From Betaproteobacteria bacterium SCN2 (GTDB taxonomy: Bacteria; Pseudomonadota; Gammaproteobacteria; Burkholderiales; Thiobacillaceae), in assembly GCA_008923285.1 (NCBI GenBank), contig WBSG01000006.1:1-64000 (forward strand): 64,000 nt of DNA, in the 5' to 3' direction. Of the stretch, positions 1 through 8,975 are shown piece after piece; position 1 is the first letter of the stretch, and every line of letters starts with the position of its first letter. Both the position numbers and the translations under genes were made by a program. Under the pieces are notes generated by a model, which was given only the letters and a program-made list of their open reading frames with translations, was not told where the DNA came from and ran no database searches.

Positions 1-14
1 CGGCTCATCCGGGT

Positions 15-56
15 GGGTCAAAATTCAGTGCAAAACCCGGGTCAGATTTGGGTGCA
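15..56. repeat. Two 18-bp imperfect direct repeats, possible IS-end remnant
   Basis: Two 18-base units at 15-32 and 39-56 share GGGTCA at one end and GTGCA at the other, with a diverged seven-base middle, giving a 24-base period. Short spaced repeats like this are typical of transposase-binding ends of some insertion sequences. They lie just outside the transposase coding region. The left end of the element is outside the window, so the IS family of the repeats cannot be fixed. Confidence 0.35.
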
Positions 57-99
57 ATTCAACACATATAGGGACTTTACGCTCGAAGACATTTCAGAA

Positions 100-1113
100 A
101 TGACTGAGCAACAGGCCTGGGAAAAGTTCGTAATCATTCGTTGGGGGAGCCTCACAGAAATACCTTGCCCTGAATGCGGAACTCTCGACCGACATTATGT
201 TCGGCGCCAGCGCCGTCAGTGGCGATGCAAACATTGCGACAGGGTTTTCAGCGTAACAACTGGAACCCCTTTTGCAAATCGGAAACTTCCATTCAAGAAG
301 CTACTGAAGTTGATGTTCGAGTTTGTCAGTTCGCCGAAGGGATGCTCGGCAAACGCAATACATGCAAGGCATCGCGTAACTCTTCGCACGGCTTACCACA
401 ATCTCTCCAAACTGCGCGAGGTGTTGTTTGAGCAGGCTGATCAAACTCCCTTGAGCGGGATTGTTCAAGTAGATGGCGGTCATTTCTGTGGTAAGCCTCG
501 TCGGCCGCGAAAACGAGCAAAGGTCACTTCAACCATCGTCAATAACAAACTGCGCAACCGTAAGGCTGGAATGGTGCCAGGCGGAAAAACAAACATCGAG
601 CCATGGAACAAAGAAAAACTCAAGAATCGGCGAATAGTTTTGACATTGCGCCAACTGTCCCAGGCTTCCGGTAAAGGTGCAGAAAGGACCATTGCAAGAA
701 TCATATACGCCGAGGACGCAAAGTATGTCATACCAATTATCCGGAAGTACGTGGCTCCGGGATCACTAATCCAGTCGGACGATAGTCATGCCTACTCTAG
801 TCTGGCTGCATGGTTTGAGCATCAGGCCGTAAGGCATTCTCAGGAGTACTCAACAGACACCGGCGTAAACAACAACCAGGCAGAGTCATTCTTTAGCCGC
901 ATGCGGCGTGCCGAGTATGGGGTCTACCACGGAATGCGGCCTCAATATTTGGCGTTCTACGCCTGCGAATTTGCTTGGCGCGAGGACTGCCGGCGAATGT
1001 CTTTAGGAACAAAACTCGAAGACCTCATGATGAAGATCTTCCGTTGCGGTATTTCAAGAGCTTGGTGCGGGTATTTTCAAGGCAATCGCCTTGGTTTTGA
1101 ATACCTTGGCTAG
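100..1113 (+). CDS. IS1595-family (ISXO2-like) transposase
   Basis: Putative DDE-type transposase of the IS1595/ISXO2 group. Near the N-terminus is a zinc ribbon: a CPEC pair followed about 17 residues later by a CKHC pair. A helix-turn-helix-like segment follows, then the catalytic domain, with an Asp in a VDGGHF context, a SDDSHAY segment and a late NNNQAESFFSR segment, all usual for this family. The ATG at 100 is preferred over an upstream GTG at 13 that would read through the direct repeats; neither has a convincing ribosome-binding site. From 100 the protein is 337 residues, near family length, and appears intact. Its stop overlaps the convergent downstream gene by four bases. No clean terminal inverted repeats were found, so element borders are undefined. 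Confidence 0.85.
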   Translation: MTEQQAWEKFVIIRWGSLTEIPCPECGTLDRHYVRRQRRQWRCKHCDRVFSVTTGTPFANRKLPFKKLLKLMFEFVSSPKGCSANAIHARHRVTLRTAYHNLSKLREVLFEQADQTPLSGIVQVDGGHFCGKPRRPRKRAKVTSTIVNNKLRNRKAGMVPGGKTNIEPWNKEKLKNRRIVLTLRQLSQASGKGAERTIARIIYAEDAKYVIPIIRKYVAPGSLIQSDDSHAYSSLAAWFEHQAVRHSQEYSTDTGVNNNQAESFFSRMRRAEYGVYHGMRPQYLAFYACEFAWREDCRRMSLGTKLEDLMMKIFRCGISRAWCGYFQGNRLGFEYLG

Positions 1114-1601
1114 CCAGAAGTGTCCTTCAGGCTCCACAAGCCTTCACTATTAGTTTCGGCGGGATGGTGCCTTTGGAGTATCCCTGAGCGGCAGAGATTT
1201 TTAAGTCGATAATGAATTGTCCGATGAAGGGCAGCTCGACTCTCCTTCTCTGCGGTTAGATCGGCATGTCTGGCTTCGATAAAAGCCGCAATAGCAGACA
1301 TACTGACTGGGGTGCCTTCTTGTAGGCGCAGGCAAAGCAATATTGAACGGGTAAGCTCGCCGTGCGGAAGTTTGATCCTTACGTAGTGGCTACGTACGGG
1401 AGGGATGTTTTCGACTTCAATCTTGATTTCATGCAGCCCTAGGCTGCGGTCAATAGCTGCGAGATCTTCCTCAAGCCCAGACAATTCTTTTATTAGCGCC
1501 TCTGCAGTCTTCAGAGAAGCCCGCGTTTTCTTTATTTCAGCATCAATACGAGCTCGCTTATCAATTAGCCATTTGAGTGAGGAGGGGATTCTTTGGGCCA
1601 T
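1110..1601 (-). CDS. Hypothetical protein, coiled coil plus possible winged helix
   Basis: A 163-residue protein I do not recognise. Residues about 10-55 are charged and heptad-like, suggesting a coiled coil. The C-terminal half (about 85-155) alternates helices and short strands and looks like a winged-helix DNA-binding fold, although no diagnostic motif is visible. It is convergent with the transposase and overlaps its stop by four bases. It may be a passenger gene of the element or the interrupted host locus. Base composition is more AT-rich than the core part of the window, which fits acquired DNA. Function unknown. Confidence 0.6.
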   Translation of the reverse strand: MAQRIPSSLKWLIDKRARIDAEIKKTRASLKTAEALIKELSGLEEDLAAIDRSLGLHEIKIEVENIPPVRSHYVRIKLPHGELTRSILLCLRLQEGTPVSMSAIAAFIEARHADLTAEKESRAALHRTIHYRLKNLCRSGILQRHHPAETNSEGLWSLKDTSG

Positions 1602-1670
1602 ACCCCATATTCAATCTCCCTCCCCACTTTGCCACAAGGGCAACAGGTCACAAATGGCGCTGAAAATGTG

Positions 1671-1705
1671 AAAGCCCCGCAGACCAAGACGGCCAACGGG
1701 GCTTT
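1671..1705. terminator. Inverted repeat, terminator-like
   Basis: A perfect 9-bp inverted repeat, AAAGCCCCG at 1671-1679 and CGGGGCTTT at 1697-1705, with a 17-base loop. Short A and T runs at the outer ends give weak terminator character in both directions. It lies upstream of the 1110-1601 gene and downstream of the MORN lipoprotein gene, so it most plausibly ends the latter's leftward transcript. Confidence 0.5.
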
Positions 1706-1793
1706 CCAGGGTGCGACGCTTTCGGTTTATCGAGCCCAGCGCGTCGCCGAAGGCTCTTGTTGTTTGTAATAAATGAAAACTAGAAAAACGTAC

Positions 1794-2906
1794 TTATTGT
1801 TGTTGTCGGGCAAGTATCTCAATTTTCTCGGCAACGATTCCTGTTTCCATGCCGACTGTTCCTACTTTTCCAGAGATTTTGATTGGGCACCCAAAAATCA
1901 CATCGTCGGAACATTGTTTGAGAACTAGGATTTTTTCATCCCTTGGGAGCTTCTCGAAATCAACCATTATGGTTGTTGCATCTTCCGGTTTTGGCTTAAT
2001 TAAGAAAAATCCCATCATCTGTATCCCTACACCTTGCACCTCGACACGCTGATTAGTGAGCGAAGGCATATCTGCCTTGAGTTCGTGGATATCTACTGTT
2101 TGATATGGATTGTCTGAAAGTTTTGCATTGATCACGCCAGCTTGGATATTTCGCAAACAATATTCAGGAATGATGCCAATAAGAAGAAAATTGTCGTTAA
2201 AGATCGACATCACATCAATTTGATCGTTTGCATCCAGAATTGCTTTTTCAGGATGATTGATAAAGTAATTGTCGAAGATTTCCGAGGCAAAACATTGCGA
2301 CACCCCTTTTAGTTTTTTATCAAATACGGCGAATGATTTTGCTAGTCTCGAATGCATTTCTTTAGTTGTGAGTAATAGATTTTGTTTTTTAATATTGTTA
2401 TTTATTTCAACAAAGTCTGAGGGTGGTCCTTTCATGCATTCATTCAGGGGAGAGCATTTGGCCATTAATTTTCCGTTCAGCCAAAAGCCTCGAACTACAT
2501 ATTTATTACCCTCCAGGGCACCGTCTTTTTTGATGTATTCCAACTGAGCATCTTTGTTTCCCATATCAACACTAAGAGTGCCAAGGCCCGATCTTTCACC
2601 ACGATAGAACTGCCCATCCCATACGGCGCCATTTCCTGTGTGATTCCATGTATAGATGCCGGATCCATGCGGGAGGCCCTTAGCAAAGCTGCCCTCGTAT
2701 TTATCCCTACCCTTTGCCACCCCCTTCCCTTGGGCGAGACCGTCTTTACACTCCCCTGAATATTCCGCTGAAATATTCACGTCGCGCACTACGCATGTCA
2801 GAGTCTTTTCTTCGGGTTTCCCTTCTTTTTCTGAGCCACACCCTCCGATCAAGGAAACAAACATGAACGTGGAAATTGTTCTGAGCCAAATGGCGTTGGA
2901 CTGCAT
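1794..2906 (-). CDS. MORN-repeat lipoprotein
   Basis: A 370-residue predicted lipoprotein. The N-terminus has a hydrophobic signal ending in a lipobox (LIGGC, lipidated Cys23). Residues about 48-115 contain three MORN-type repeats (YxGxxxxGxxxGxG pattern: YSGECKDG, YEGSFAKG, WDGQFYRG), often found in surface or membrane-associated scaffolding proteins. The C-terminal two thirds, about residues 160-370, have no motif I recognise. An AGAGGGGGG run before the ATG is a plausible ribosome-binding site. Codons are AT-richer than the metal operon beside it, consistent with separate acquisition. Role unknown; probably envelope-located. Confidence 0.7.
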   Translation of the reverse strand: MQSNAIWLRTISTFMFVSLIGGCGSEKEGKPEEKTLTCVVRDVNISAEYSGECKDGLAQGKGVAKGRDKYEGSFAKGLPHGSGIYTWNHTGNGAVWDGQFYRGERSGLGTLSVDMGNKDAQLEYIKKDGALEGNKYVVRGFWLNGKLMAKCSPLNECMKGPPSDFVEINNNIKKQNLLLTTKEMHSRLAKSFAVFDKKLKGVSQCFASEIFDNYFINHPEKAILDANDQIDVMSIFNDNFLLIGIIPEYCLRNIQAGVINAKLSDNPYQTVDIHELKADMPSLTNQRVEVQGVGIQMMGFFLIKPKPEDATTIMVDFEKLPRDEKILVLKQCSDDVIFGCPIKISGKVGTVGMETGIVAEKIEILARQQQ

Positions 2907-2990
2907 ATGCCCCCCTCTTTTTTAAGAATGTTTATATTCTTGGCAAAGCACGGATTGTTTTTCAAACCATGCCGTCTCTTTTTTGTCGCG

Positions 2991-3191
2991 TTATTTAATT
3001 ACGTAGCTGGGCTTGTGGTACTGGACATTGCCGGTACTAGGGCTGACTTCGTAAATCCGGTCGCCCTCGATCTTGTATGAGGGCTTGTGGTACTGGATGT
3101 TGCCGGTTTGGGGGCCCACCTCGTACACCCTGTCGCCGATCCTCTTGTAGGCCGGTTCGTGGTATTGAACATTGTTGGTCGTGGAAGACAC
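2991..3191 (-). CDS. Short three-repeat protein, possibly the 3' part of a disrupted gene
   Basis: A 66-codon frame starting at a GTG encodes nearly three copies of a 24-residue unit with the pattern NxQYHxPxYxxxGDRxYEVxPxTG; the last copy is cut short before the stop. The same frame stays open upstream to an in-frame TGA at 3276-3278. Beyond that TGA it reads sensibly again (GGWLERLFGSG), so the present gene may be the tail of a longer one broken by a nonsense change. No ATG or good ribosome-binding site precedes the GTG. I do not recognise the repeat. Confidence 0.45.
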   Translation of the reverse strand: MSSTTNNVQYHEPAYKRIGDRVYEVGPQTGNIQYHKPSYKIEGDRIYEVSPSTGNVQYHKPSYVIK

Positions 3192-3463
3192 GCTGTAGGA
3201 GGTTTGGCCATCCTGAATCGCTGGGTTGAACGGCAGTTCGGCTCGCGCCCCGCTGCACCTTGTTGCCTCGGCGGTTCAACGGCAGGTTCCGGAGCCAAAC
3301 AGCCGCTCCAGCCAACCGCCCACGGATAGGTCATCGGCCTGAGCCGACTGTGGGTCCGAGGACTGTGTCGGGCGGGAATACGCCGGTTATCTGCCGTTCA
3401 ATTCAGAAGCGTCTTGAACTTCCTAAAGCCATAATCATAATCAGTACGCTTGCCCGCTTTGCA

Positions 3464-3898
3464 TTACTCGGACCTGATCGTCAATGTTTTTGCTTCATCA
3501 GTAATGCAAACGCCTGCGGGCTTTTGGCCGGATCGCCAAGCAAGAGAGCACTGCATTGTCTTGCCGTCGAGGCGTTGAAGTATCGGCTTTGCCGAGTAGA
3601 CGAAATGGTCATTATCCAACCCTGACGCCACTCGTTGATAATGCTTGCTACTACTGCCCCCAAGTTGTTTCTTGAGATCTGCCAAGTTCTGGCTCCGATC
3701 AATAGTGAATCTGCGTGATGAGTATTGCTGGCCTTCAAATTCCACCACCATGCTGGGCTCAGCATTACCCTCGTGCGAGAAGGAGCCAATCACCACACCT
3801 TCGCTTCTGGCGTCGAGAAGTTGATGAGAATGGCCGGCACACCCGGCCAGTGCAGAAACTGAAAAACCAATCAACAATGCTCTGACAAGTACGGCCAT
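3464..3898 (-). CDS. Putative lipoprotein, last gene of metal-resistance operon
   Basis: A 144-residue protein with a lipoprotein signal ending SALAGC (Cys20). The mature part contains two cysteines in C-terminal SLAWRSG/PAGVCI contexts and several histidines. Its layout resembles the preceding gene's product, which also has a lipobox, a short beta-rich body and a late Cys pair (MVCQW...SCAV), so the two may be diverged paralogues. It begins 11 bases after that gene and is probably the last cistron of the operon running left from cadA. Function unknown; an outer-membrane or periplasmic metal-related role is inferred only from context. Confidence 0.65.
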   Translation of the reverse strand: MAVLVRALLIGFSVSALAGCAGHSHQLLDARSEGVVIGSFSHEGNAEPSMVVEFEGQQYSSRRFTIDRSQNLADLKKQLGGSSSKHYQRVASGLDNDHFVYSAKPILQRLDGKTMQCSLAWRSGQKPAGVCITDEAKTLTIRSE

Positions 3899-3909
3899 TC
3901 AAATCTCCT

Positions 3910-4281
3910 TTATTGTTGCCTCAGACTCAACGGATACTCCCGTCCGTCAACCGCACAACTGCCATCCGCAGCATAGAGATGGGTCTTCCACTGACACACC
4001 ATTTCTGATCCACCATCCGTCTTCAGAACGCTTTTCGCTGAATGCATATGTTGTCGATGTCGAAATGTCTCACCCTGGGTTTGTTCTTTTGAAGGCGGCC
4101 CTATTTTCCAGTCGCCCCGATAAACCTTGCCATTTAAGGTCACTTCGATTTTGTCTGGGCCAAACAGATTCCGTGTGACTATTGCAGAGAGGGTGTCAGT
4201 CTCGGTTTTCATCGTCCCGGTCGACGTGCAGGCAGCCAGGACAATTGTGCTGGCTGCCAAGAGGATCAGTTTCGGATTCAT
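3910..4281 (-). CDS. Putative lipoprotein in metal-resistance operon
   Basis: Start chosen at 4281 because an AAGGAA ribosome-binding site lies five bases upstream; an in-frame ATG 15 bases earlier lacks one. The product is 123 residues with a lipobox ending VLAAC (Cys18). The mature domain carries a HRQHMHS stretch and two late cysteines that could form a disulfide or bind metal. It sits 24 bases after the His-rich protein gene and 11 bases before the next lipoprotein, in the same direction, so co-transcription is likely. No family recognised. Confidence 0.65.
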   Translation of the reverse strand: MNPKLILLAASTIVLAACTSTGTMKTETDTLSAIVTRNLFGPDKIEVTLNGKVYRGDWKIGPPSKEQTQGETFRHRQHMHSAKSVLKTDGGSEMVCQWKTHLYAADGSCAVDGREYPLSLRQQ

Positions 4282-4305
4282 GGTCATTTCCTTCATGCTT
4301 GCGCG

Positions 4306-4692
4306 TTACTTCAATACAAAGCGCGCTGTGGCTGGGGATTTTCCGGGAAGGCTCACCAGTGCGACCGCCTTAGTTCCCGCCGTCACCTTGAAGACGCCCT
4401 TGGCTTCCAACTTCTCGCCAGCCGGTTTGAGTTCAACCTCCTGCTTCTCGGATCCAGCCAGCAACGTCACCTTGGCGCTGGCCTTGGAGACATCCACTGC
4501 TTTGCCGTGGTCGCGCAGATGGATCTGCAACGTATCGGGCTTGGCGACAAGTTCATAGTCCATATCCTTGACCTCGGTCACGATCCCGCCATGCAGGGGT
4601 TTGTGTTCGTGCCCGTGATCATGGCCATCGGCAGCAAATGCTGCGCCAGTGGAGGTGATGAACAGGGCAGTCATCAAGTGGATTGCTTTCAT
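4306..4692 (-). CDS. His-rich periplasmic protein of heavy-metal efflux operon
   Basis: A 128-residue secreted protein with a signal peptide ending AAFAA, followed at once by a His/Asp/Glu-rich segment (DGHDHGHEHKP) able to bind divalent metal. The remaining about 90 residues look like a small beta-sandwich. The same type of His-rich N-terminus opens the adaptor CzcB and the small membrane protein upstream, so all three may buffer or hand over metal in the periplasm. It begins 32 bases after czcA and is transcribed with it. Metal specificity cannot be read from the sequence. Confidence 0.7.
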   Translation of the reverse strand: MKAIHLMTALFITSTGAAFAADGHDHGHEHKPLHGGIVTEVKDMDYELVAKPDTLQIHLRDHGKAVDVSKASAKVTLLAGSEKQEVELKPAGEKLEAKGVFKVTAGTKAVALVSLPGKSPATARFVLK

Positions 4693-4724
4693 GTTGCTTC
4701 CTTTCGTCGTGTCAGTAGAAAAAG

Positions 4725-7700
4725 TCAGAGGGCTTCCCGTTCAGTACTGGACATCAAGCGTTCGGTATCCTTGCGGCCAAACATCCAGAACAGCGCTGGG
4801 GTAAGAAAAGTGTCCAGCAGCGTGGAACTGATAAGACCTGAAAAGATCACCACAGCCACCGGATGAAGAATCTCGGTGCCGGGCCGCTCAGCTTCGAACA
4901 GTAAGGGCGCCAGCGCGAAGGCCGTGACCAGCGCCGTCATCAAGACCGGCGACAGACGTTCGAGCGAACCACGCAGAATCATCTTGTGGTCAAAGTCTTC
5001 GCCTTCCATGCGCATCAGGTTGATGTAGTGGCTGACCTTGAGGATGCCGTTTCGCACGGAGATGCCGGCTAGGGTGATAAAGCCGACTAGCGCGGCAACC
5101 GACAGTGGCTGTCCGGAAATCCACAAGCCGATGACCGCACCAACCAGCGCCAGGGGAATATTGGCCATGATCAGCGCCGACAAGGTGGCCGACTTGTAAC
5201 GGCTGTAGAGCGTCACGAACATCAGCGTCAGCGACACGATGGACAGCAGGCCAACCAGTTTCGAGGCCTCCTCTTGCGCCTGGAACTGGCCGCCCAGCGT
5301 CACGAAATAGCCCTCGGGCATCTTCGTCTCGGCAACCACCTTGCGGATGTCCGCGACGATTTCGGACAGTGCGCGCCCTTGGGCATTGGCTGAGAGCACG
5401 ATGCGGCGTTTACCACCGTCGCGGCTGATCTGGTTGGGGCCGTCGCTGTCCTCGATGGTGGCGATCCGGGACAAGGGCACGCTGCCATGCGGCGTAGTGA
5501 ATTGGATCCGCCCCAACCCCTCGATCGTCCGCGAAGACTCCGGCAGCCGCATGACCAAAGCAAAGCGGCGTCCGCCCTCGACGATCTGCGCAGCCTTCTC
5601 TCCCTCTATCAAACCTTGCAGCATGGCCAGAATCTGCGGCGTTGGCACGCCATATTGCGCGGCAGCCGCGTAGTCGATGCGGACCTTGATTTGCGGCGAG
5701 AGCACCTGCTTTTCGATTTCCAGGTCGGCGAGTCCCGGAATGGCTGCCAGTTTCGTCCGCAGCACATCCGCCTGTCCGCGCAAGGTATCCAGATCTTCCC
5801 CGAAAATCTTGATCGCAATTTGCGAACGCACCCCCGAAAGCATGTGGTCGATCCGGTGCGAGATTGGCTGACCGACGGCAATGGCAGCCGGCAGGTTGAC
5901 CAACCGAGAGCGAATGTCCGCAGAAATCTCACCCATGGAACGCGTCAGTTCAGAGGCTGGCTTGAGTCCCACGTCGAGCTCGCTGACATGAACCCCCTCT
6001 GCATGTTCGTCGAGTTCCGCGCGACCACTGCGACGACCGACATGTACGACTTCGGGAACCTGCTTGACCAGCACTTCGGCCTGTCTCGCCAGAGCCGATG
6101 ACTCGGCCAGCGTCACCCCAGGATTGAGGCGGATACCGACCAGCAAGGTGCCCTCGTTGAAGGGAGGCAGGAAGGTCGTTGGGAAGAATGGGACAGCCAC
6201 GGCGGCAACCAGCACCGCTACTGCGCCACCGATCAGGGCGGCCTTGGGACGATTCAGCACTGCCTGCAAACTATCGCGGTAGCGAGTCTTGATCCATGCC
6301 AGCAAACGGGTATCGCCGTGGTCCAGCGACTTCATGCGCGGCAGCAGATAGAAGGCCAGTACCGGCGTGATCGTGACCGACACCACCAGCGAAGCCAGCG
6401 TCGATACGATGAAGGCAATGCCCAGCGGCACGAACAATCGTCCCTCCATCCCTGGCAAGGCGAACAAGGGCAGGAACACCAGGACAATGATCACCGTCGC
6501 ATAGAGAATCGCCGAGCGGACTTCCATCGTGGCGTGACCTACCAACTCCAGCGGATGAAGTCGATGATCAGCGTGCTTAGCCCGGTCTTCCTTCAGGCGC
6601 CGCAGCACGTTTTCCACGCCGACCACCGCATCATCGACTAGGCCGCCAATGGCGATGGCCAAACCACCGAGGGTCATGGTGTTGATCGACATCCCGAAAT
6701 ACTTGAACACCAGCGCCGTCATGAAGATCGACACCGGAATCGCCGTCAGGGCAATCACCGTCGGACGCAAGGTTCCCAGGAAGAAGAACAGGATGGCGGC
6801 GACGAAGACCGACGCGCCAATCAGCTTGCCTTGCAAAGTGTTGATCGAGGCCTCGATAAAACTCGCCTGACGGAAGGTGACCCTGGGCGCTTCCATGCCC
6901 GCCGGAAGAGTCTTGCCCATTTCTTCCAGCGCCGACTCGATCGATCGGGTCAGGGCGATCGTGTCGGCCGTCGGCTGCTTCTGGATGCCGAGAATGACTG
7001 CCGGCTTACCCTCGAATCCCGCGTCGCCTCGCTTCAAGGCCGGTGCGAAAGTCACATCGGCGATCTGGCGCAGCAGGATGGGCTGCCCACCTTGTGGCCC
7101 CACCTTGGCCGTGAGTGCCAGATTCTTGAGATCGTCGAGTCGCGAGGTTCTGCCCAGGTTACGGATCAAATACTCACGACCATTGATCTCCAGGAATCCT
7201 CCCGACGTGTTCGAGGAAAACCCTTTGAGCGCGGCATCCAGCTGATCGTGGGTAATACCCAGTTCAGCCATGCGCACGGTATCCGGCTGCACCTGGAACT
7301 GACGCACCTCGCCCCCGATGGGAATCACCTGCGCGACGCCGGGAATCGCCATCAGGCGCGGACGCAAGACCCAGTCGGCGTATTCACGCACCACCATCGG
7401 CGAGATCTTGTTGGTATCGATCGGAATAGCGATTTGCATGATCTCGCCCATCACCGAGCTGATCGGCCCCATGCGAGGAATCGCACCTTCCGGCAAGCCT
7501 TCCTCCATCGCCGACAGCCGTTCTGACACCATCTGCCGCGCCCGGAAAATCTCCGTACTCCAATCGAAGGTGACATAGATGAACGAAAGTCCCGCACTGG
7601 AAACCGAGCGCACCGCTTCCACGCCGGGCAGGCCGTTCATGGTCGTTTCCAGCGGGAAGGTGATCAGTTGCTCCACTTCCTCGGGAGCCATGCCGCCCGC

Positions 7701-7856
7701 CTCGGTCATGATGGTGACGGTGGGCTTGTTCAGATCGGGGAAGACGTCCACCGGCGTGCGCATGAGCGTAAATGCCCCATAGGCCATCAGCACCAGGCTG
7801 GCGATGATCACCAGCAGGCGGTTGGCGAGGCTGTTGTCGAGTAACCACTTGAACAT
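4725..7856 (-). CDS. czcA: Heavy-metal efflux RND inner-membrane pump, CzcA/CusA family
   Basis: A 1043-residue proton-driven RND transporter, full length for the heavy-metal branch. It should form the trimeric inner-membrane pump of a tripartite efflux system with the neighbouring czcB adaptor and czcC outer-membrane channel. Visible are the N-terminal transmembrane helix followed by the RTPVDVFPDL porter segment, and two blocks of transmembrane helices near 340-540 and 870-1030. The helix-4 signature at about 400-416 reads GGLVDDAVVGVEN. It keeps the acidic residues needed for proton relay but is not the DFGxxxDGAxxxVEN form of classical Zn/Co/Cd pumps. The symbol is therefore a family label. 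Linkage to cadA/cadR suggests Cd, Zn or Pb. Confidence 0.9.
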   Translation of the reverse strand: MFKWLLDNSLANRLLVIIASLVLMAYGAFTLMRTPVDVFPDLNKPTVTIMTEAGGMAPEEVEQLITFPLETTMNGLPGVEAVRSVSSAGLSFIYVTFDWSTEIFRARQMVSERLSAMEEGLPEGAIPRMGPISSVMGEIMQIAIPIDTNKISPMVVREYADWVLRPRLMAIPGVAQVIPIGGEVRQFQVQPDTVRMAELGITHDQLDAALKGFSSNTSGGFLEINGREYLIRNLGRTSRLDDLKNLALTAKVGPQGGQPILLRQIADVTFAPALKRGDAGFEGKPAVILGIQKQPTADTIALTRSIESALEEMGKTLPAGMEAPRVTFRQASFIEASINTLQGKLIGASVFVAAILFFFLGTLRPTVIALTAIPVSIFMTALVFKYFGMSINTMTLGGLAIAIGGLVDDAVVGVENVLRRLKEDRAKHADHRLHPLELVGHATMEVRSAILYATVIIVLVFLPLFALPGMEGRLFVPLGIAFIVSTLASLVVSVTITPVLAFYLLPRMKSLDHGDTRLLAWIKTRYRDSLQAVLNRPKAALIGGAVAVLVAAVAVPFFPTTFLPPFNEGTLLVGIRLNPGVTLAESSALARQAEVLVKQVPEVVHVGRRSGRAELDEHAEGVHVSELDVGLKPASELTRSMGEISADIRSRLVNLPAAIAVGQPISHRIDHMLSGVRSQIAIKIFGEDLDTLRGQADVLRTKLAAIPGLADLEIEKQVLSPQIKVRIDYAAAAQYGVPTPQILAMLQGLIEGEKAAQIVEGGRRFALVMRLPESSRTIEGLGRIQFTTPHGSVPLSRIATIEDSDGPNQISRDGGKRRIVLSANAQGRALSEIVADIRKVVAETKMPEGYFVTLGGQFQAQEEASKLVGLLSIVSLTLMFVTLYSRYKSATLSALIMANIPLALVGAVIGLWISGQPLSVAALVGFITLAGISVRNGILKVSHYINLMRMEGEDFDHKMILRGSLERLSPVLMTALVTAFALAPLLFEAERPGTEILHPVAVVIFSGLISSTLLDTFLTPALFWMFGRKDTERLMSSTEREAL

Positions 7857-7865
7857 GGCAGCCCC

Positions 7866-8975
7866 TTAGCGAACCTGATTGACCAGGGTCGCGGCGCGCG
7901 TGACGACGCGGTCCCCGGCCTTAAGCCCGGAGATCACCGCCACGTTCGCGCCATCCAGCGGCTCAACCGTGATCGTGCGCGGTTCAAAACGCTCAGGCGC
8001 AGTCTTCACCCAAACGATGGTCTGGTTGGCCGGGTTCTTCATGAGAGACGCCGCCGGTACGCTGTAGCCTTGGAGCTTGCTGCGCGACTGCACGAACACT
8101 TTCATGGGCTGACCCACCGCCAGCCTCCCAAGGCGTTCGTCCTCGCCACGAAACATCAGCGGCAAGGCCTGTTCGCGCATACTGCGTGCGCCGCCCAGGA
8201 AAATCAGCGAGACACGCTCCTGGCCGACGGCAATGCTGGCGGAGGCGACATCGGCTGGGACCTCGGGATCGTAGGCCAGGGCTTCAACACGCAAACGCTT
8301 CGGATCGACGACCTCGAACACCAGTTCGCGGGCGTCCACTACCTGGCCGGCGACTGCATTGCTCGACGCGACCAAACCAGATACTGGAGCAATCAGGGCA
8401 TCGCGGTTGCTCAATCCACCGCCGACAGCACTCACACGTTCAGTCAGGCTGGCCAGTTCGCTTTCGGCGGCCTCGATTTCCTTCTTCGGCACCGTGTCAG
8501 CAAGTTCCCTCAGACGTGCCACCCGCTTTTCGGCAAGGCTGCGTGCCGCACGCAGTTCCGCCAGCTGTGCGGACTGGTTCGCGCGCTCGATCTGGCCGCT
8601 CGATGGCACGACATACGCCAGCACATCGCCCTTGCGCACGCTTTGTCCGATACTTGGGAATCCTTGAGGACCGGATTCAAGACGCCCGGCGACCATCGCC
8701 TGCACCTTGCCGCCGGCATTCGGGTCCATGACCACCTTGCCGGCCAGTTCAATGGTGCGCGGCAGTTCACCGGCCGCGACCGGCAGTGTGCGCACGCCGA
8801 TCTGACGTTGTGCCGGTTTGGGCAGAAAGACGCTGCCGTCCGGCAGGCGTTTCGGTCCGTTGCTGTTTGCAGCTGGCGGTGCATCGCCATGGTCGTGACC
8901 ATCGCCCGCCCAAGCAGGCACGGCAGCCATGGCGACAACCAGACTCAATGCGGAAATCAGGTTGCGCGGACTCAT
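7866..8975 (-). CDS. czcB: RND efflux periplasmic adaptor, CzcB family
   Basis: A 369-residue membrane-fusion protein bridging the CzcA pump and CzcC channel. It has a signal peptide ending AWA and a His/Asp-rich N-terminus (GDGHDHGD). A split lipoyl/barrel-sandwich domain flanks a helical hairpin (about residues 120-185, rich in Glu, Ala and Arg heptads), followed by beta-barrel and membrane-proximal domains to the C-terminus. The start overlaps the stop of the preceding gene by four bases (ATGA), indicating translational coupling, and czcA begins nine bases after it ends. The length is short for a CzcB, mostly because the loops are compact. Confidence 0.9.
   Translation of the reverse strand: MSPRNLISALSLVVAMAAVPAWAGDGHDHGDAPPAANSNGPKRLPDGSVFLPKPAQRQIGVRTLPVAAGELPRTIELAGKVVMDPNAGGKVQAMVAGRLESGPQGFPSIGQSVRKGDVLAYVVPSSGQIERANQSAQLAELRAARSLAEKRVARLRELADTVPKKEIEAAESELASLTERVSAVGGGLSNRDALIAPVSGLVASSNAVAGQVVDARELVFEVVDPKRLRVEALAYDPEVPADVASASIAVGQERVSLIFLGGARSMREQALPLMFRGEDERLGRLAVGQPMKVFVQSRSKLQGYSVPAASLMKNPANQTIVWVKTAPERFEPRTITVEPLDGANVAVISGLKAGDRVVTRAATLVNQVR

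Noticed and set aside
1713..1747. GCGACGC...GCGTCGC inverted repeat as an integron attC site
   Set aside because: The core RYYYAAC and GTTRRRY boxes are absent and no integrase or cassette arrangement is nearby.
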